Of a stretch of DNA of 64,000 nucleotides, positions 37,470 through 49,422 are shown piece by piece. Within the stretch, counting starts at the first letter, position 1. Each line of letters opens with the position of its first letter. Under the pieces are notes generated by a model. It was not told where the DNA came from, ran no database searches, and worked only from the letters and a program-made list of their open reading frames with translations. Location of the stretch: contig NC_065875.1 of assembly GCF_933775445.1 (NCBI RefSeq), forward strand, positions 16,553,555 to 16,617,554. The letters run 5' to 3'. The stretch comes from Argentina anserina (Eukaryota; Streptophyta; Magnoliopsida; Rosales; Rosaceae). Position numbers and translations under genes: made by a program.

Positions 37470-37802
37470 CTAATAGATATATTTACATACCCCGATTTTT
37501 TCATCCCACCACTTGTCGGATGCCGCAATAGTATTGAGCTTATGATCCCACTCGAGGCCGGTTTGTTCCTTCTTCAAATCTATCCATAATCGCCATTGAT
37601 CCTTAAGGGCATCCCATTTATTTTTTAGTTGTTTTTTGGAATAATTTTTACCCGTTTCATTATTAAAATTAATTAGCACATTATCCCACCCTTCTTTGTT
37701 AAGATAGGTGTTTGGATGATTATTCCTTTCCACCTCCTTGATACATATGTTACAAAGCACATCAACTAGTGCATCATTCCAACATGCCGACTCTTTTCCC
37801 AT
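37470..37802 (-). CDS. Myb/SANT-like DNA-binding domain of a Harbinger element
   Basis: About 110 codons from ATG form a Myb/SANT-like (L10-interacting type) domain. Its aromatic landmarks are W-N-D-A-L near residue 8, GWDNVLINFN, KQLKNKWDALKDQWRLW and WWDEKIG. In PIF/Harbinger elements such a protein helps bring the transposase to DNA. The frame runs into a possible donor, GGG/GTATGT, so the mature protein may have been spliced to sequence now lost. Whether it is expressed is unknown. Confidence 0.6.
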   Translation of the reverse strand: MGKESACWNDALVDVLCNICIKEVERNNHPNTYLNKEGWDNVLINFNNETGKNYSKKQLKNKWDALKDQWRLWIDLKKEQTGLEWDHKLNTIAASDKWWDEKIGVCKYIY

Positions 37803-39690
37803 CTAAGTAGACAAAAGAGTAATGACACAAATCAGCAAATATTTCACCTTCTTTACTTATCATTGCCCTTTCTTTTAGGTTAATATCATTAAATGCACTC
37901 CCTACATGCGTGTTTCTATTTCTTATGGGTTATTAGGTATCAATTCTATAATCAATTCGCAATAATTCTACAATAGACTAATAAGTACTAAAATGGATTT
38001 GAGATTAATAACTAATCAATTCACAAGAGTTCTACATAGACTAAGCAATACTACAATAAACAAACAGAATAACTAATCCCTAATTTGCCTGAGATTTAAT
38101 ACCACATAACTAATAATTCAATTATTGATAAGATCTCAAGAGAAAAGCAAATTGTCAGAAGAAATAGCTGACTAATGATTTATCATAGTCAATATATAGA
38201 GAACAATTTGTGCATGCATGAAAGCCTGGAGCTAAAATCCCCAAATAGACGAAATCAGAGATATAATCTGAACACGATAAAACTAACAGAGCTTCGCATA
38301 GAAATTGAAATGAATGAGCAATTGAACGGAGCAATTGTGAGCGAAAACCCAGAAAAAAAGAAGAAGAAATAAACCCAGAAAACTATAGATCCACACCAGT
38401 GAGCCCTAGTTTCTTGTATTGGTTGAGCATCAGTTGTCTTTCAGGTTAGATGGAGGGAGAAATGCGAAATGGAGGCTAGGGTTTCTCTAGTATAAGTTTA
38501 TATGATAGTAATCTTGTAATTAATTGGCATTGGTAAGGGTACCCAATGTAATTTTAAAACTTTCATTAATTCGCGAAAATGAAAAACACGGTGACTTATA
38601 AGTAAAAGGTAGGTAACAGCAACTTCTCCTTTTCCTTTAAATTGGACCCCGACTTTTTTCAAAAAGTTACTTCTCCTGGTGTAACCAAACAGCAAAATAT
38701 TCGGTGCTTATAAGTACATGAGCTTATAAGCTCCCCCAAACGCAACCTTAATCATCTCACCCACCCACCCCCTCGGCCCCTTCAATTTCACACGACATTT
38801 TTTTTCTCTCCGTCTCGTGGTCTTCTCACCTCTCCTTATTCTCTAAAATTAAAGCCCTGAGCCCCTAACTCTAAAATTAAAGCGCTACACTCCACTAATG
38901 AGTTAGGTGGCGGCGGAGAGAATCGCAATAAAGATGAAAAAATAGAGAGGTGAGTTCTTAATTTTTCAATCTCTTTTTTATTTTCTCTTTTAATTTTTTT
39001 CGGAAGAACTGAAATTGGGGATTTGGGGGTTTTAGATTTCTGGCCAAGTTGAGATTTTTATTGAATTCAAGTGTTGGGTGTTGTTTGGATTTCGACTCTT
39101 TAACTTCAATTTAGGGTTTGCTTCATCTTTCCAATTGATTGTGGATACTCAGATTAACATTTTTTATTGTTGAATTTGGCTAATTAGTGTATCTATTGGA
39201 CCCCGTTGCTGTAATATTTTTGAAAAGAAACGAAGAAACAAGGTTTTCCATCCACTGATTCCACTGCATCGGTTACATATGTTTTACTGCTTGGAGGTAA
39301 TCATTATGTTTTCTTCGTCTAATGAACTTAATTAATTATTTGTTGATATATGAATTAATAGAATAAAATTCTAGATTTTTGAATTGTGTGACTTTTGTGT
39401 TGTACTATTCTATTGAATTGTTTGGTTATGTATGTTGGTAGAATGGTAGTTGTTTAATATAGATATTGTTTTTCAATGATTATCGGTTATTAGACTAAGA
39501 TTGTATAATGTCATAATCAAAACGGAAGCTTCAAATTTAGATAGTTTAACTTTTTTTGTTATATCCATTTTTATTACAATTAATAAATAAAAATTCGCAC
39601 TATCGATATTTTTCACTATTTTCTTCTTTTTTGGTTTTATATTCCAAGCATCCCCAATTTAGTCATCCAGGATCCGCCACTGGAGGGGTG

Positions 39691-41805
39691 CACAAGCAAC
39701 TGCTGTCGGTAAGGTTATCGTTAGGCTTAATAGCCAGTTTGCTATCCTAAGATTCATCTGGTCAATTTTCTATCCTAATTTTTATTTCTCCAATTTACTA
39801 CTCTTAAGTTTTTATAATTAGTTAATTTGTTACTCAAAGTATTAATTTTGCCAATTTACTATCCATGTTTCTAAAAATTAGCTATTTTGTGAATTAATTT
39901 GAAAATCCAAATAAACAAATTGATCAATTTTGAAAACCCTAGAGTTGTAAGTTTTACTTAAAGTTAGTAAATTAACAAAATTATTACCTAAGATAGCAAA
40001 TTAGTAATTTTTTATAAAGCTAGAATAGCAAATCGGCAGAAATTAAACCCTAAGATAGTAAATTGACACCAAGTATTATTAGAGTAGCAAATTGACAATT
40101 ATGCCACTTATTAAAGGTATTAAACGATGTCGTTTTATAATGACATTTTAAGGAGACTGAAAAAAAAACCTCGTTGCCTTTCACTCGCAGCCGCAGCCTT
40201 GCTCGACTCAGACTCTCAAACTTCTCAATCCTCACTCCTCAGACTCTCAAATCGTTCAACCTCCACTCTCTATTCGACGCCACTGCCGTTCTCTCTCTAC
40301 GCACGCCGGACGAGCGCCCAATCTCTATCTTTCTCTCAGCCCTCACTTCGTCACAACCGATCTTCTCTGTGTACACACCTTGGGTTCCTTGTTCTTTCTT
40401 CCAACTCGAATTAATATCAGGTATGGGGTTGGATTTGATTGTGTCTCTGATTGTTCTCATTAAATTTGATTTGGTTTCAAGTTCTGGGTAATTTAAAGCT
40501 TAACTCGCTGAAATTTTTATTCTAATTAATCTCACTTATATTTTATTCTGAACATCTAAAACTTCAAATGGAGGAACTTGGTGGGGGTGAGAAAGGAAAA
40601 AGACGAAAGAATGGAGTCTGTTCATATGTTGTTGTTTAGTCTACAACTATATTAAGTTGTTGTTCTTTTGTTTTTGGTTGGATATGAGATTGATATTGTT
40701 TAGACCTATTGTTTTTTTTTTGGTGGCCTGCAAATTCCCAGATTTAACATCAAGATCGGTTCTTCTTAGTCTTTGTTTTTATGGGTTCTTTGTATCCTTT
40801 GCATTGGTCTGGATAAATGTCAACTAGAATGAAGTTGTTGATACATGAGTCATTGTCAATTAGCAGAGTCTCTTTGGATTTTTTAGTCTGTTTGATTTTT
40901 ACTCATTCCTTCTTTTGTTGAAAGTCTTGTTTGTTTGTTAATTATTTGGTTCAATTCCTGTTGCATCAGTAACAATGCAGTACTATGGCTATTGTTTTTG
41001 TTTCTTTCGTTGTTTCCTTTGTTTGGTTTTAATTATGCTTTGCACAATGAGAGGTTTCAATATGCGATCTCAATTTGTATTTAATTATAAGCTTGGTCTT
41101 GTTGATGATAAACAAACGCTTGTATTCTCTCCCAAAGCTTGATTTCTTTCTCTCATTGTTGCAAGATAAGCATCACATTTTATAATGAAGAGGAAAGCAG
41201 CTTCTTATTTTGGGGACTTTTATTGATTTTGTATTGTAGAAGCTTATAATCCTTATATCACTAATAGATATTATGTCTGGAACCGGATAAAAACCAAACC
41301 GAACAGGTCGGTTTAATTTTTAGTTTTGCTTGTTGGAAGACCAAGAATTGAACCGAAGTTAAAGTTCAGGTCTTAGTTTTAGGTCAAAGTCAAACCGTTT
41401 CAACGGAATACCACCCTATTTATGAATATTATGTTTGGAAATAGTTAATTATTGTATTCAATAATAAAGTACAACACAAAAATAATTTGTTATTGTAAAA
41501 TAATTATTTTATTTTTTAAAAGAATGAATAGTAAATAGTTCTAGAATTGATTCGAGTGAATAGTGGATTAATCCGGACTAAGAATCTGCCTAAATCATCT
41601 AAAATAGGTGTATTTGCTCTAACAGATCGAACTTTTGGAGAAAAGAAACAAATTATCATTTGTAATGGACAATGGTGTTTGGTAAATGTTTTATTGATGA
41701 AGTTAGGTTGTTGCTTGATTCATCATGGGCCTGAAGATGATCGAAAGCCCCCCAATACGAGGCCCTGGTCTGCAATCTTGAATGTACTCGTGGATATGCA
41801 AATAT
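39691..41805 (+). other. Intergenic stretch with possible untranslated first exon
   Basis: From 39720 to about 40110 there are self-complementary AT-rich blocks with repeated CTATCCTAA/AGATAGCAAATT motifs, probably a decayed foldback element. From about 40126 to 40420 (plus) is a pyrimidine-rich, leader-like block preceded by ACGATGTCGTTTT and ending at a CAG/GTATGG donor, which could be a 5' untranslated exon. No downstream coding exon is recognised. Near 41290-41410 AACCG motifs recall hAT subterminal regions. Confidence 0.25.
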
Positions 41806-41978
41806 GCAAATAACGCGAAAATTCTTCCTTCCGCAGGGCGGAGGTTCACCGTCTGATGTGGCAGAATAACAACCATATATTTCAGTGTGGAACCATATTT
41901 TGACTAACTCATTATCCTTCCGTTAACGTTTATTCCGTAAGAAAGAGGGAGAGGTAGAAAGAAAGAAAGGGGTAAAAT

Positions 41979-44619
41979 TAGATCTGGCAATTGGGCGGGC
42001 TCGTGCGTGTTTTTGGCGGGCCGTGCTCTTAACGGGTCGGCGCGCTAAGAACCCGTTTATGTCAACGGGTTAAGCGGGTTAAGCACGACTGGTTTCCGTG
42101 TTACCCGTTGGAACCTGTCAACCCGCGAATTTTTTTTTCTTCAGAAATTCGACATTATTTGATTTATTTATTTTTTTAAATTCTTTCTATAATTCTAACA
42201 ACTCTTTGAGAATAAATTTTTTTTTATTTATGATTTTTTTGATTTTGGAGTCCTCAATTTTTTAAAGATTCATCCCTAATGGTCTCATAGAAACAATCAA
42301 AATAACATTATAATTGTGCTACTTGTTTGAATTTAAGTACATGTTTTTACGTGCAACATCGAACTAATTGAAAATATGTAAGATACATTGCAATTAACCT
42401 TGTTCGAATTCAAGTGCCTATTTATAAGTGCAACAACAAACTAATTGAGAACATGAAAAATAAACTGCAAACTAATGTCTTATCCCCATATTTCACATCA
42501 ATGCCATGTTTTCTCTCAAGTGAAGCTCTCTTCTTCCTCTATTCGATCATGCATTCTCAAACCCAATATGTCTTCGGAAAAATCGTCCACCTCAACCATC
42601 TTCTTTTCTGAAATATTACAAAATAATGATTATAAATATAACATAAAAGTCAAACTAGTGAAATCAAACTAAATTATTTTCTATTTACCTTTCTTCTTCT
42701 CGAAAATCCAATCCCGAGTACATAACAAAGCTTGTACTGTCTCAGGCAACAAAGAGCTCCGATACTCATCTAGAACTCGACCACCAATGCTAAAAGCCGA
42801 CTTAGATGCAACAGTGGAGACATGAATAGTCAACACATCACGAGCCATCTGAGACAGGATTGGGTATCGGTGTCGCTCCATCTTCCACCAAGCAAGTACA
42901 TCCAAGTCTACCAAATTATCGAGTCTTACTTCATCCAAATACTTGTTCAGTTCAGTCTTCAAACTCGAATTCTGACCGCTCTTGTAACGGGCATCAAATT
43001 CCTGCAATAGAGAAATTTGACGTTTAATACTCTAAGAAAATCATACTAACCAAGAATAGTCTCAAAATAATTAAATTAATTAGTTACCTGAAGTATACAA
43101 GGCTTCCCTTGTATTTGAGACGAGCTCTCATGAATATGGTAACTAGAACTTTGGTGAGTGGAGGTTTCTTTGTAGGCACCAAACAAAGAAGATACAGTGT
43201 CAGTAAAAACCTTCAATTGTGAAGATTCTCGACCATAGAGCTTTTCATAAGCCCATTCAACAAACTCCATCTTAAACCGAGGATCCATCACCACTGTTAT
43301 CCCCAAAATCAGGTTATAATCTGACCAATATTTCTTAAACTTCAAATCCATCTCTTTTCCCATCCTCACTTAGAAAAGAATCTTCACTGGCAATGGTTTC
43401 CTGTATACTATGCTGAACAACTAACACCTTCGGGAAAAATAAGTTTGATGTAGGGTACTTTGTTCCAGAAAACAACACTGTTACTTCATAAAATTCCCCT
43501 AGAAACTTATTTATCTTCTCAATCTTGTCCCACTCCTCATCTGAAGGACACCACTTGAAAGAACTGTCACTGCCAAGTTCATCAATGCACTACGATAGTA
43601 GAGAGCACCATCAAGCATCAAATAGGTTGAATTCCACCTTGTTGGCATATCTTGTCTCAATCCCCTCCTGCTTCCTCCCAAACCAACTTGTGAAACACAT
43701 TGTAGAAACCTTTGTTTTCTAACTTCTGAACCCTTTATATACTTGATGCATTCTCGTATCTTTGTGACAAATGGCTGAATCTCTTTCAGTCCATCTTGAA
43801 CTATCAAATTCAAGAGGTGTGCACAACATCTGACATGAAAAAATTTGCCATCTACTAAACAATAAACAATCACTATCTGTAAGAGTATTGATATGTATAG
43901 CAATTACAGTCGTGGAGGTAATTATACCAAACCAAGAAAGACAAGTATGTCCAATTTTGTGTTGACTCAAACTTCAGCCTCAATGGATATTGATAATGAA
44001 ACAAGACACTATTGAGCCAGAAAAAGAGAATAAAATGAAGAACCCAAAAGAGTTGAAACACCGTGCACCAAGAAATAGAAATTTCATAAGCAAATTGTTG
44101 AATTAACGGGTACCCATTTTCGCAAACACTAATCTCTTTCACGAACCCATTTAAGGTCAAACATTGTGCACCCAAGAAATGAACTATCAAAGACAAACAA
44201 TGATGGAAATGATATTGATTTTGAAGAGTATGAGATGGAGATTTCTGATATCAAAAAGGATATTACAAATGCTAAATCACAAAGGAGATGATGAATCTGT
44301 ATCTAAATCTTTTAATTTGGGAGACTGATCAAACATACCTCTTTGGCCTCAGTGATTTGGGGATTGGAACTTGGCCTCAGTGTTTTGGGGAAGACGAATA
44401 AAAAGAAAAAGAAATCGAAGACAAGAGAAATAAGACGAAGAGGGAGAATTAACGGGTTAACGGGTCTACCGTGCTTAAACACGGCACAACCCATTAATTG
44501 GCGGGTTTATATTGTGCGGGTTTTGTCAGACCCGTTTATTAAATGTGCGGATTCGGGCGGGTTCCTGTCGGGCGTGTTCCGTGCGGGTCGCGGGTTCAAG
44601 TGCCCAATTGCCAGGGTTA
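41979..44619 (-). mobile_element. hAT element with degenerate transposase
   Basis: The left end TAGATCTGGCAATTGGGC and the reversed right end TAACCCTGGCAATTGGGC form an inverted repeat. The 8-base TSD GGTAAAAT is perfect (41971-41978 and 44620-44627). Subterminal sequence is rich in ACGGGTT/AACCCGT. The transposase lies on the minus strand and is broken. Confidence 0.85.
42681..43903 (-). pseudogene. hAT transposase, broken
   Basis: Three minus-strand pieces keep the order of a plant hAT transposase. The first (about 43500-43850) has the RNase H-like core marks RCCAHLLNLIVQDGL and PTRWNSTYLML. The second (43076-43369) has the DUF4413-like MDLKFKKYW and VVMDPRFKM. The third (42681-43007) has the hATC domain, DVLAWWKMERHRYPILSQMA and STVASKSAFS. 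The reading frame changes near 43520, and the BED zinc finger is not found upstream, so the gene is dead. The spaces between pieces may include old introns. Confidence 0.75.
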
Positions 44620-45785
44620 GGTAAAATGCTCTAAGAAATGGTAAATTCATTCTCAAATTTCTGCACCCCACGGGGTGCGAGTGTTAATCTCATCGGCAGT
44701 CCGCTAGTCTTATTTGAATCAAGGAGTTGCACTGGATGAACTCAGGCTTAGCTTCGATAATGAGGGAAAGGAATATAGAAAATGAGGATAGCAACTGAAG
44801 TTTGGAAGTTCTGGGTTTGAGTGGTGGTTGATTGCATCTGTTTTGTAGCTTGATGTTCCACAATCCACATCTATTAGTTCACAATTGAAGCAGGACTAAG
44901 ATGGATGAGATTTGTTTGATTGAACATATTGAAGAGAAGAGGTGGTCGTCGGCGGCAGGCTGGCGGATGAGTTTTAGGTTAAAGTATAAAGAAAGGTGTG
45001 ATTGGATCAATCGATATTAGTTTTTATTGTTTAGAAATAAATATCTAATTCGATAAAAAAATCAAATTTCGGAATAAATTTCTTGGAAATTTTAGCTCGT
45101 GCCACGTGACATTTTGGACAGATGTAAACCCCTGATTTGCCCATCTGTTTTTTTTTGAATAATTTATCAAATTCTGAAAGCTTTCAAATATCTTAATAAA
45201 TAACTCGGTGATTGAAAAAAAAAATCTTGAAAAAATCTTGAAAATTAATACGTTTTTCACAATAATGCACTCTATCAACCTATATGAAAAAAAAATATTG
45301 ATATTTACCGTTACATGACAAGGGTTACTCTTAAGGTGATAAAAATATACACAAAGTTGACTAAATGGATTGAGATTCAAAAATTATGGAAAATAAGATA
45401 ATTTTCTACCGCACTAATATTTCTATATAGTCATAATATCCTACTGTCTATATCTCCATATTTCATATCTTTAGTATAGTTGGTTTAACATATAAATACT
45501 TGCATCTAATATTCTATGAAATAAGTTAGTCATACCGGCCACTTTACGTGTCACGGTTTAAAGTGATAAAAAGATACACTTAAGCGAATCTTTTTCATAT
45601 ACTTGCATCTAATCTACTAAACAATTGTTTAATATTTTTGTCGTCACATGATACGGTTGCCCTTAAAATGATAAAAATATACACAAGGTTGACTAAGTAG
45701 CTTGAAACCCAAACATGATCGAAAATAAGTGAATTTTATATCATACTCATATTTCATTGTAGTCATGGTATGATAAGGTCGATAT

Positions 45786-45825
<40 letters not shown>

Positions 45826-45930
45826 TTTCTTTAGTATAGTCATGGCCGGGTGGGTTTGATACTTTCGTCTGTCTGTGTGTGTGCAATACGCGCGTTAACA
45901 CAACGTCAAGGTGAACCTCCGCAAATAACG

Positions 45931-47202
45931 TGCTTTGCAGGTTTGAGTAGTACTAGTCCCATTCTTTCTGAAACAGACGCACAGAGTGAGAGAGATAGAA
46001 GCACATGAAAAGCTGCCGGCCGCTCCTTAAGTTGGAGCTTTGTGCTTCCTTTATCTTTTGGTTTGGTGATTGCATTGTTGCGTGACATCGACCCATCGAC
46101 CTGGTAGTCCAGTTTGGTCTGCAGTCTGCTCCTCAATCTTGGCAATTTGCATAGTAGTTACTTTCTCCCCAGATATATATATTTTTGAACCGCCATTATT
46201 TGCAGATCAAATTTGGAGTTGTCCACAAGACCACAATGCTCTTTGTTTCTGTGTGTTTGTTCCCACAGATAATATAAAAAAATCCCTAGTTTTGGTCTTT
46301 TGGACAAGCCTGATAACATTAGCTTAAGCTACAGCATTTTACTGCAATTCTTGTTAAGAAATTGCAAATTTTGAACACTATTGGTGACAGAGGGCTTCAT
46401 TGTAAGTTGTAAATGCTTTAAGAGCCGAGTCTTTTTGCTTAAAAGCAATTTAACAAAGCTGGTAAAGTACATAAATGTGGTTGTTTTATGAAACAATGAC
46501 TGAGTGACATCCGTTCAATAATATTCGCAGTAAGGGTCGTTTGGTTTGGTTTGTATTAGGGGAAATCAAATTTTTAAGTTTCTATTGAGCTGGGAAATTA
46601 AGATTATCAAGAAGTATTTGTTCTAGTTAAAAACATAGTGGGGTAATTTCGGTTCCTATCATATTATTCACTGTCTGAGTAGTACTGTGACGGATACATA
46701 GTGAATGAATCTCATAACGTCATACAACCGTTCTCTATAAGAACATCTTTATTTTATGAGATAATTATCTATGAATATACAGTTCGTAGCCCTATCCGCA
46801 AGATTACAAACCAGCACCCGAAAACAATTACTTAGATTGCAAGATTTTGAAGTTTCGATCATAATCCTAATTGTCCAGGATTTTCAGCTAAGCAATAATG
46901 GTGACAAATAGGTTGTTGCCAACCGAAGAGATTGGCTCCTTTAATGGCTTCTTGTGAACACTGAGATCAAGAACATAAACCAACCTAAATCACATGCATA
47001 AGATCCATCAAAGATTTTTAATGATCTGCACAAGCGTGTGTACCATACTGATGCCATGGACACCCGAAAATTGGCACCCCCCAAAACTTGGTTATTATTG
47101 ATTAACTTGAGCACCATAAACAAGTTTTCTAACATCCAAAAGAATTCTTTGGCATTTAACAATTTAGAACTTTAGATTATCGGAGAATTGGCATTTATAT
47201 AA
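45931..47202. other. Intergenic stretch, no gene recognised
   Basis: Short open frames on both strands (45906-46145, 46070-46327, 46941-47162) match nothing I know. The base composition is ordinary for the window. Confidence 0.35.
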
Positions 47203-47210
47203 CATTATTA

Positions 47211-47731
47211 TAGGGGTGGGCATAAAAAACGGAAATCCCGATCCCGTCCTGAAATTCGTAGGGACGGGACGGGACGGAGATCTAAAAACGTTCGTCCTGT
47301 CCCGTTTCATAATAGTGGAATGGGTCGTGGGACAAATAAATTATATCCCGCTTTGTCCTGTCTCGTCCTACCTTTAATGAAACTTAAAAATTCTTATATA
47401 TTTGTATCAAAATGAAACTAATTTATGTTCTTAATAACTCTAAAATTATATTAATTTAAATAATAATGGTAAATTATAATATTTTGAACATAATATGTAT
47501 TTTTTTGTTAAAATTTCATTATTAAATGTTATTTTGTTAATGAAAAAGTAAAAATATAGGTTTTTATTTAACTTTATAGGAATGTGAGATTTGTCCCGTC
47601 CCGTCTCAACCGGGATTAATCCCGAGTGGAATGCATTCTTAAAAACCTTCATCCCGTCCCGATCACATCCCGATTCAAAAGAGTGGGACGAGACGTGGGA
47701 TGAGCCACATCCCGTCCCGTGCCCACCCCTA
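47211..47731. mobile_element. 521-bp hAT MITE
   Basis: Perfect 12-base inverted ends, TAGGGGTGGGCA and its complement, enclose sequence whose two ends are full of CGGGACGGGA/TCCCGTCCCG repeats. No matching TSD is seen (CATTATTA on the left, GTAAAAAT on the right), so the flanks have changed or one end was moved. It has no coding capacity. Confidence 0.7.
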
Positions 47732-48555
47732 GTAAAAATCCATTGAATTTAGAAAATTTCGAAAGGGTCGCCCATTCGCTTCGCGCGGAAGGCAACGAAG
47801 TTCAAACAAAGATTCTCGAGCCTATGTAACTGTGAAGCAGTACACATGCCTGTATATGTCGAGGAGTTTATACATAGAAGTAGCAGTCGGCTTTGTACTT
47901 CCGGATTTTCTTTTTTCCTAAGAATAACTGGATTTGTTGAGTTTAAAGACGAATTTTATTTGTTAAAAACTTAAAATATATTTAGATGCATATATTGCAA
48001 ATGCCATGACATCGATGTCTCAATGATAAGCTCTGTAACACCCAATAGAGCACTCAAAACTCGTATGATATCTCTCACTTGATCAATAATTGGTAGAATC
48101 TGCTAAAACTTCAGTAATTGAAGATGTCTGGAGTAATAATAGACATCCATGCAATGGTTGATAGTTTATCATTGTCATGTTCCAACGGTACATAGCATTT
48201 GATTTGTAGCTAAGAACTAAAAAACGATTGAACAATACAAGTTAGGAAAATGATCGAAGGGCAAGTTAACCAGGTCAAGGCCGGAGATTTCATTAGTTTC
48301 AGAACATTATATAAAAGATGAGCAACAAAACACCTAAGGGAGGATATAGCCATCCTCCAAAAGATCAAATGCACCTTTGCCTTTTCATAAAAACAGAAAA
48401 GTGCCCAATCCAAACCACAATTGTAAAATATAGAATTATAGATCATCTTGAGCAGAGCTTTTGTAAATATATAAATGACTCCACTCCAAGACGTAGAATG
48501 TAGTTAAAAATCTAAATGACCAACCCCAAAAACCACAGTGCTCCTAATCAACTGA
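47732..48555. other. Intergenic stretch, 3' flank of the small conserved gene
   Basis: AT-rich sequence without a recognised gene or repeat. The minus frame at 48210-48446 is not supported. The 3' untranslated region of the gene ending at 48556 must lie in the right part. Confidence 0.35.
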
Positions 48556-49204
48556 TCAAGTGACCAAGTAAATGGCCATGGCTGATGAGGTTGACACCCT
48601 CTGTTGCTGCTCCATGTTAAGCTCCCTCAGGCTCAGATACGGAATCTCCATCTCCCCTTTACTCACCGGCGACATAGTCCCCGCCAGCGGCCCAGAAGCC
48701 GTCCGGTAAGGCGTGCTCGACCCACTTCTGCTTTCAGTGATATAAATCGGCCCAGATATCGATGCCCGGAAAGCCTTGGCCCTGGCTTGGTGCACGTCCT
48801 CCCGGCCGCCGCCGCAGAGGCGGCTGTGGCGGTGGTGGTGATGGGTCCAGCCCCATTTGAAGAAAAGCAGAGCGGACTTCCACCAGCGCTTCTTCTTGTT
48901 GTGAGGCTTCTTGGAGTAGTGGTCGTCCTTGGAAATGGGCTTCTGGAGCTTGAAGTGAATCGAGTCTATCGATCTTGTTCCATCACGCTTGTGTTTTCTG
49001 GTCTCTTCAAGAACCTGAAGAAGAGTATTGCAAACAAACATAAAAACGTAAACGTGTGAGATCGGAAATTTGACGCAGAAAGAGTTGCGGAGAGGGGAAT
49101 GTGACGAAATGGGCGACCTGGAAATAGTCGATTTGGGGGTCGAAGCCGTAGTCGCTGAAGTGCTGGGGCTCCGGCATCGGAAAAATGGGCGCCTTGCTCG
49201 ACAT
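48556..49204 (-). CDS. Conserved plant protein of unknown function
   Basis: Two exons, 49118-49204 and 48556-49014, with a 103-base intron encode 181 residues. The N-terminus carries FPMPEPQHFSDYGFDPQ. It is followed by a basic middle (HNKKKRWWKSALLFFKWGW, then a His-rich stretch) and a Ser/Thr-rich part with ARAFRASISGPIYITESRSG-like spacing (here AKAFRASISGPIYITES). It closes with EIPYLSLRELNMEQQ and ends in MAIYLVT. I recognise this as a family shared by many eudicots but know no biochemical function. The aromatic run could contact membrane, but no clear transmembrane helix or signal peptide is seen. The join is phase 0 (CAG/GTCGCC ... TTCAG/GTT). The donor is weak beyond GT, but the read-through frame soon ends. 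A TATATCAC string about 60 bases upstream may be the TATA box. Confidence 0.8.
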
Positions 49205-49422
49205 TTCGTAGTAGTGGGAGCGTAGAGAATGAGAGAGAGGGTTATGGGGGGCTCAAGGGGAGTGATATAGGTGGAGACTGGAGTGAGGGCCGTTGGCTTT
49301 GGTAAACCCTAGAAAATGCGATTGGGGGAACCTTTTAGGCTACCAAGAATAGTTCCTGTATTGATTAACAGTATTTATGATATGGATCTTACCCTCGCCT
49401 TGTTGCACACGCACATGCATAG

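Larger units (their letters stand above)
36487..38747 (-). mobile_element. PIF/Harbinger element nested in the hAT element
   Basis: The 3-base TSD TTA (36484-36486 and 38748-38750) is the PIF/Harbinger hallmark. The ends, GTGTGTGTTTATCGCAGC and reversed GGTTGCGTTTGGGGGAGC, are only loosely inverted. Two minus-strand coding pieces inside are a Myb/SANT-like domain and a transposase C-terminus, so orientation is minus. Confidence 0.7.
36356..39682. mobile_element. hAT-type element just upstream of the epoxide hydrolase
   Basis: The left end CAGGGGCGGATCCT and the reversed right end CAGTGGCGGATCCT form a 14-base inverted repeat with one mismatch. The flanking 8-base TSD is GAGGGGT[A/G] (36348-36355 and 39683-39690). 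GCATCCCCAATTTA motifs sit near both ends. Without the nested Harbinger (36487-38747) it is about 1.07 kb and carries no recognised transposase. An ACCACA-rich run lies at about 36421-36450. Confidence 0.8.
41816..45920. mobile_element. Candidate Mutator-like element holding a hAT insertion
   Basis: The perfect 10-base direct repeat GCAAATAACG occurs at 41806-41815 and 45921-45930. Just inside lie inverted GGAGGTTCACC motifs, at about 41840 on the left and 45909-45919 on the right. The left one sits about 24 bases further in than the right, so the ends are asymmetric and the call is tentative. Without the hAT (41979-44619) the element is about 1.46 kb. A diverged internal duplication (about 45310-45480 and 45660-45830) and a long TA run (about 45786-45824) lie in its right part. 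Confidence 0.45.

Noticed and set aside
48604..49059. 151-codon plus-strand frame
   Set aside because: It is the antisense shadow of the conserved minus-strand gene.
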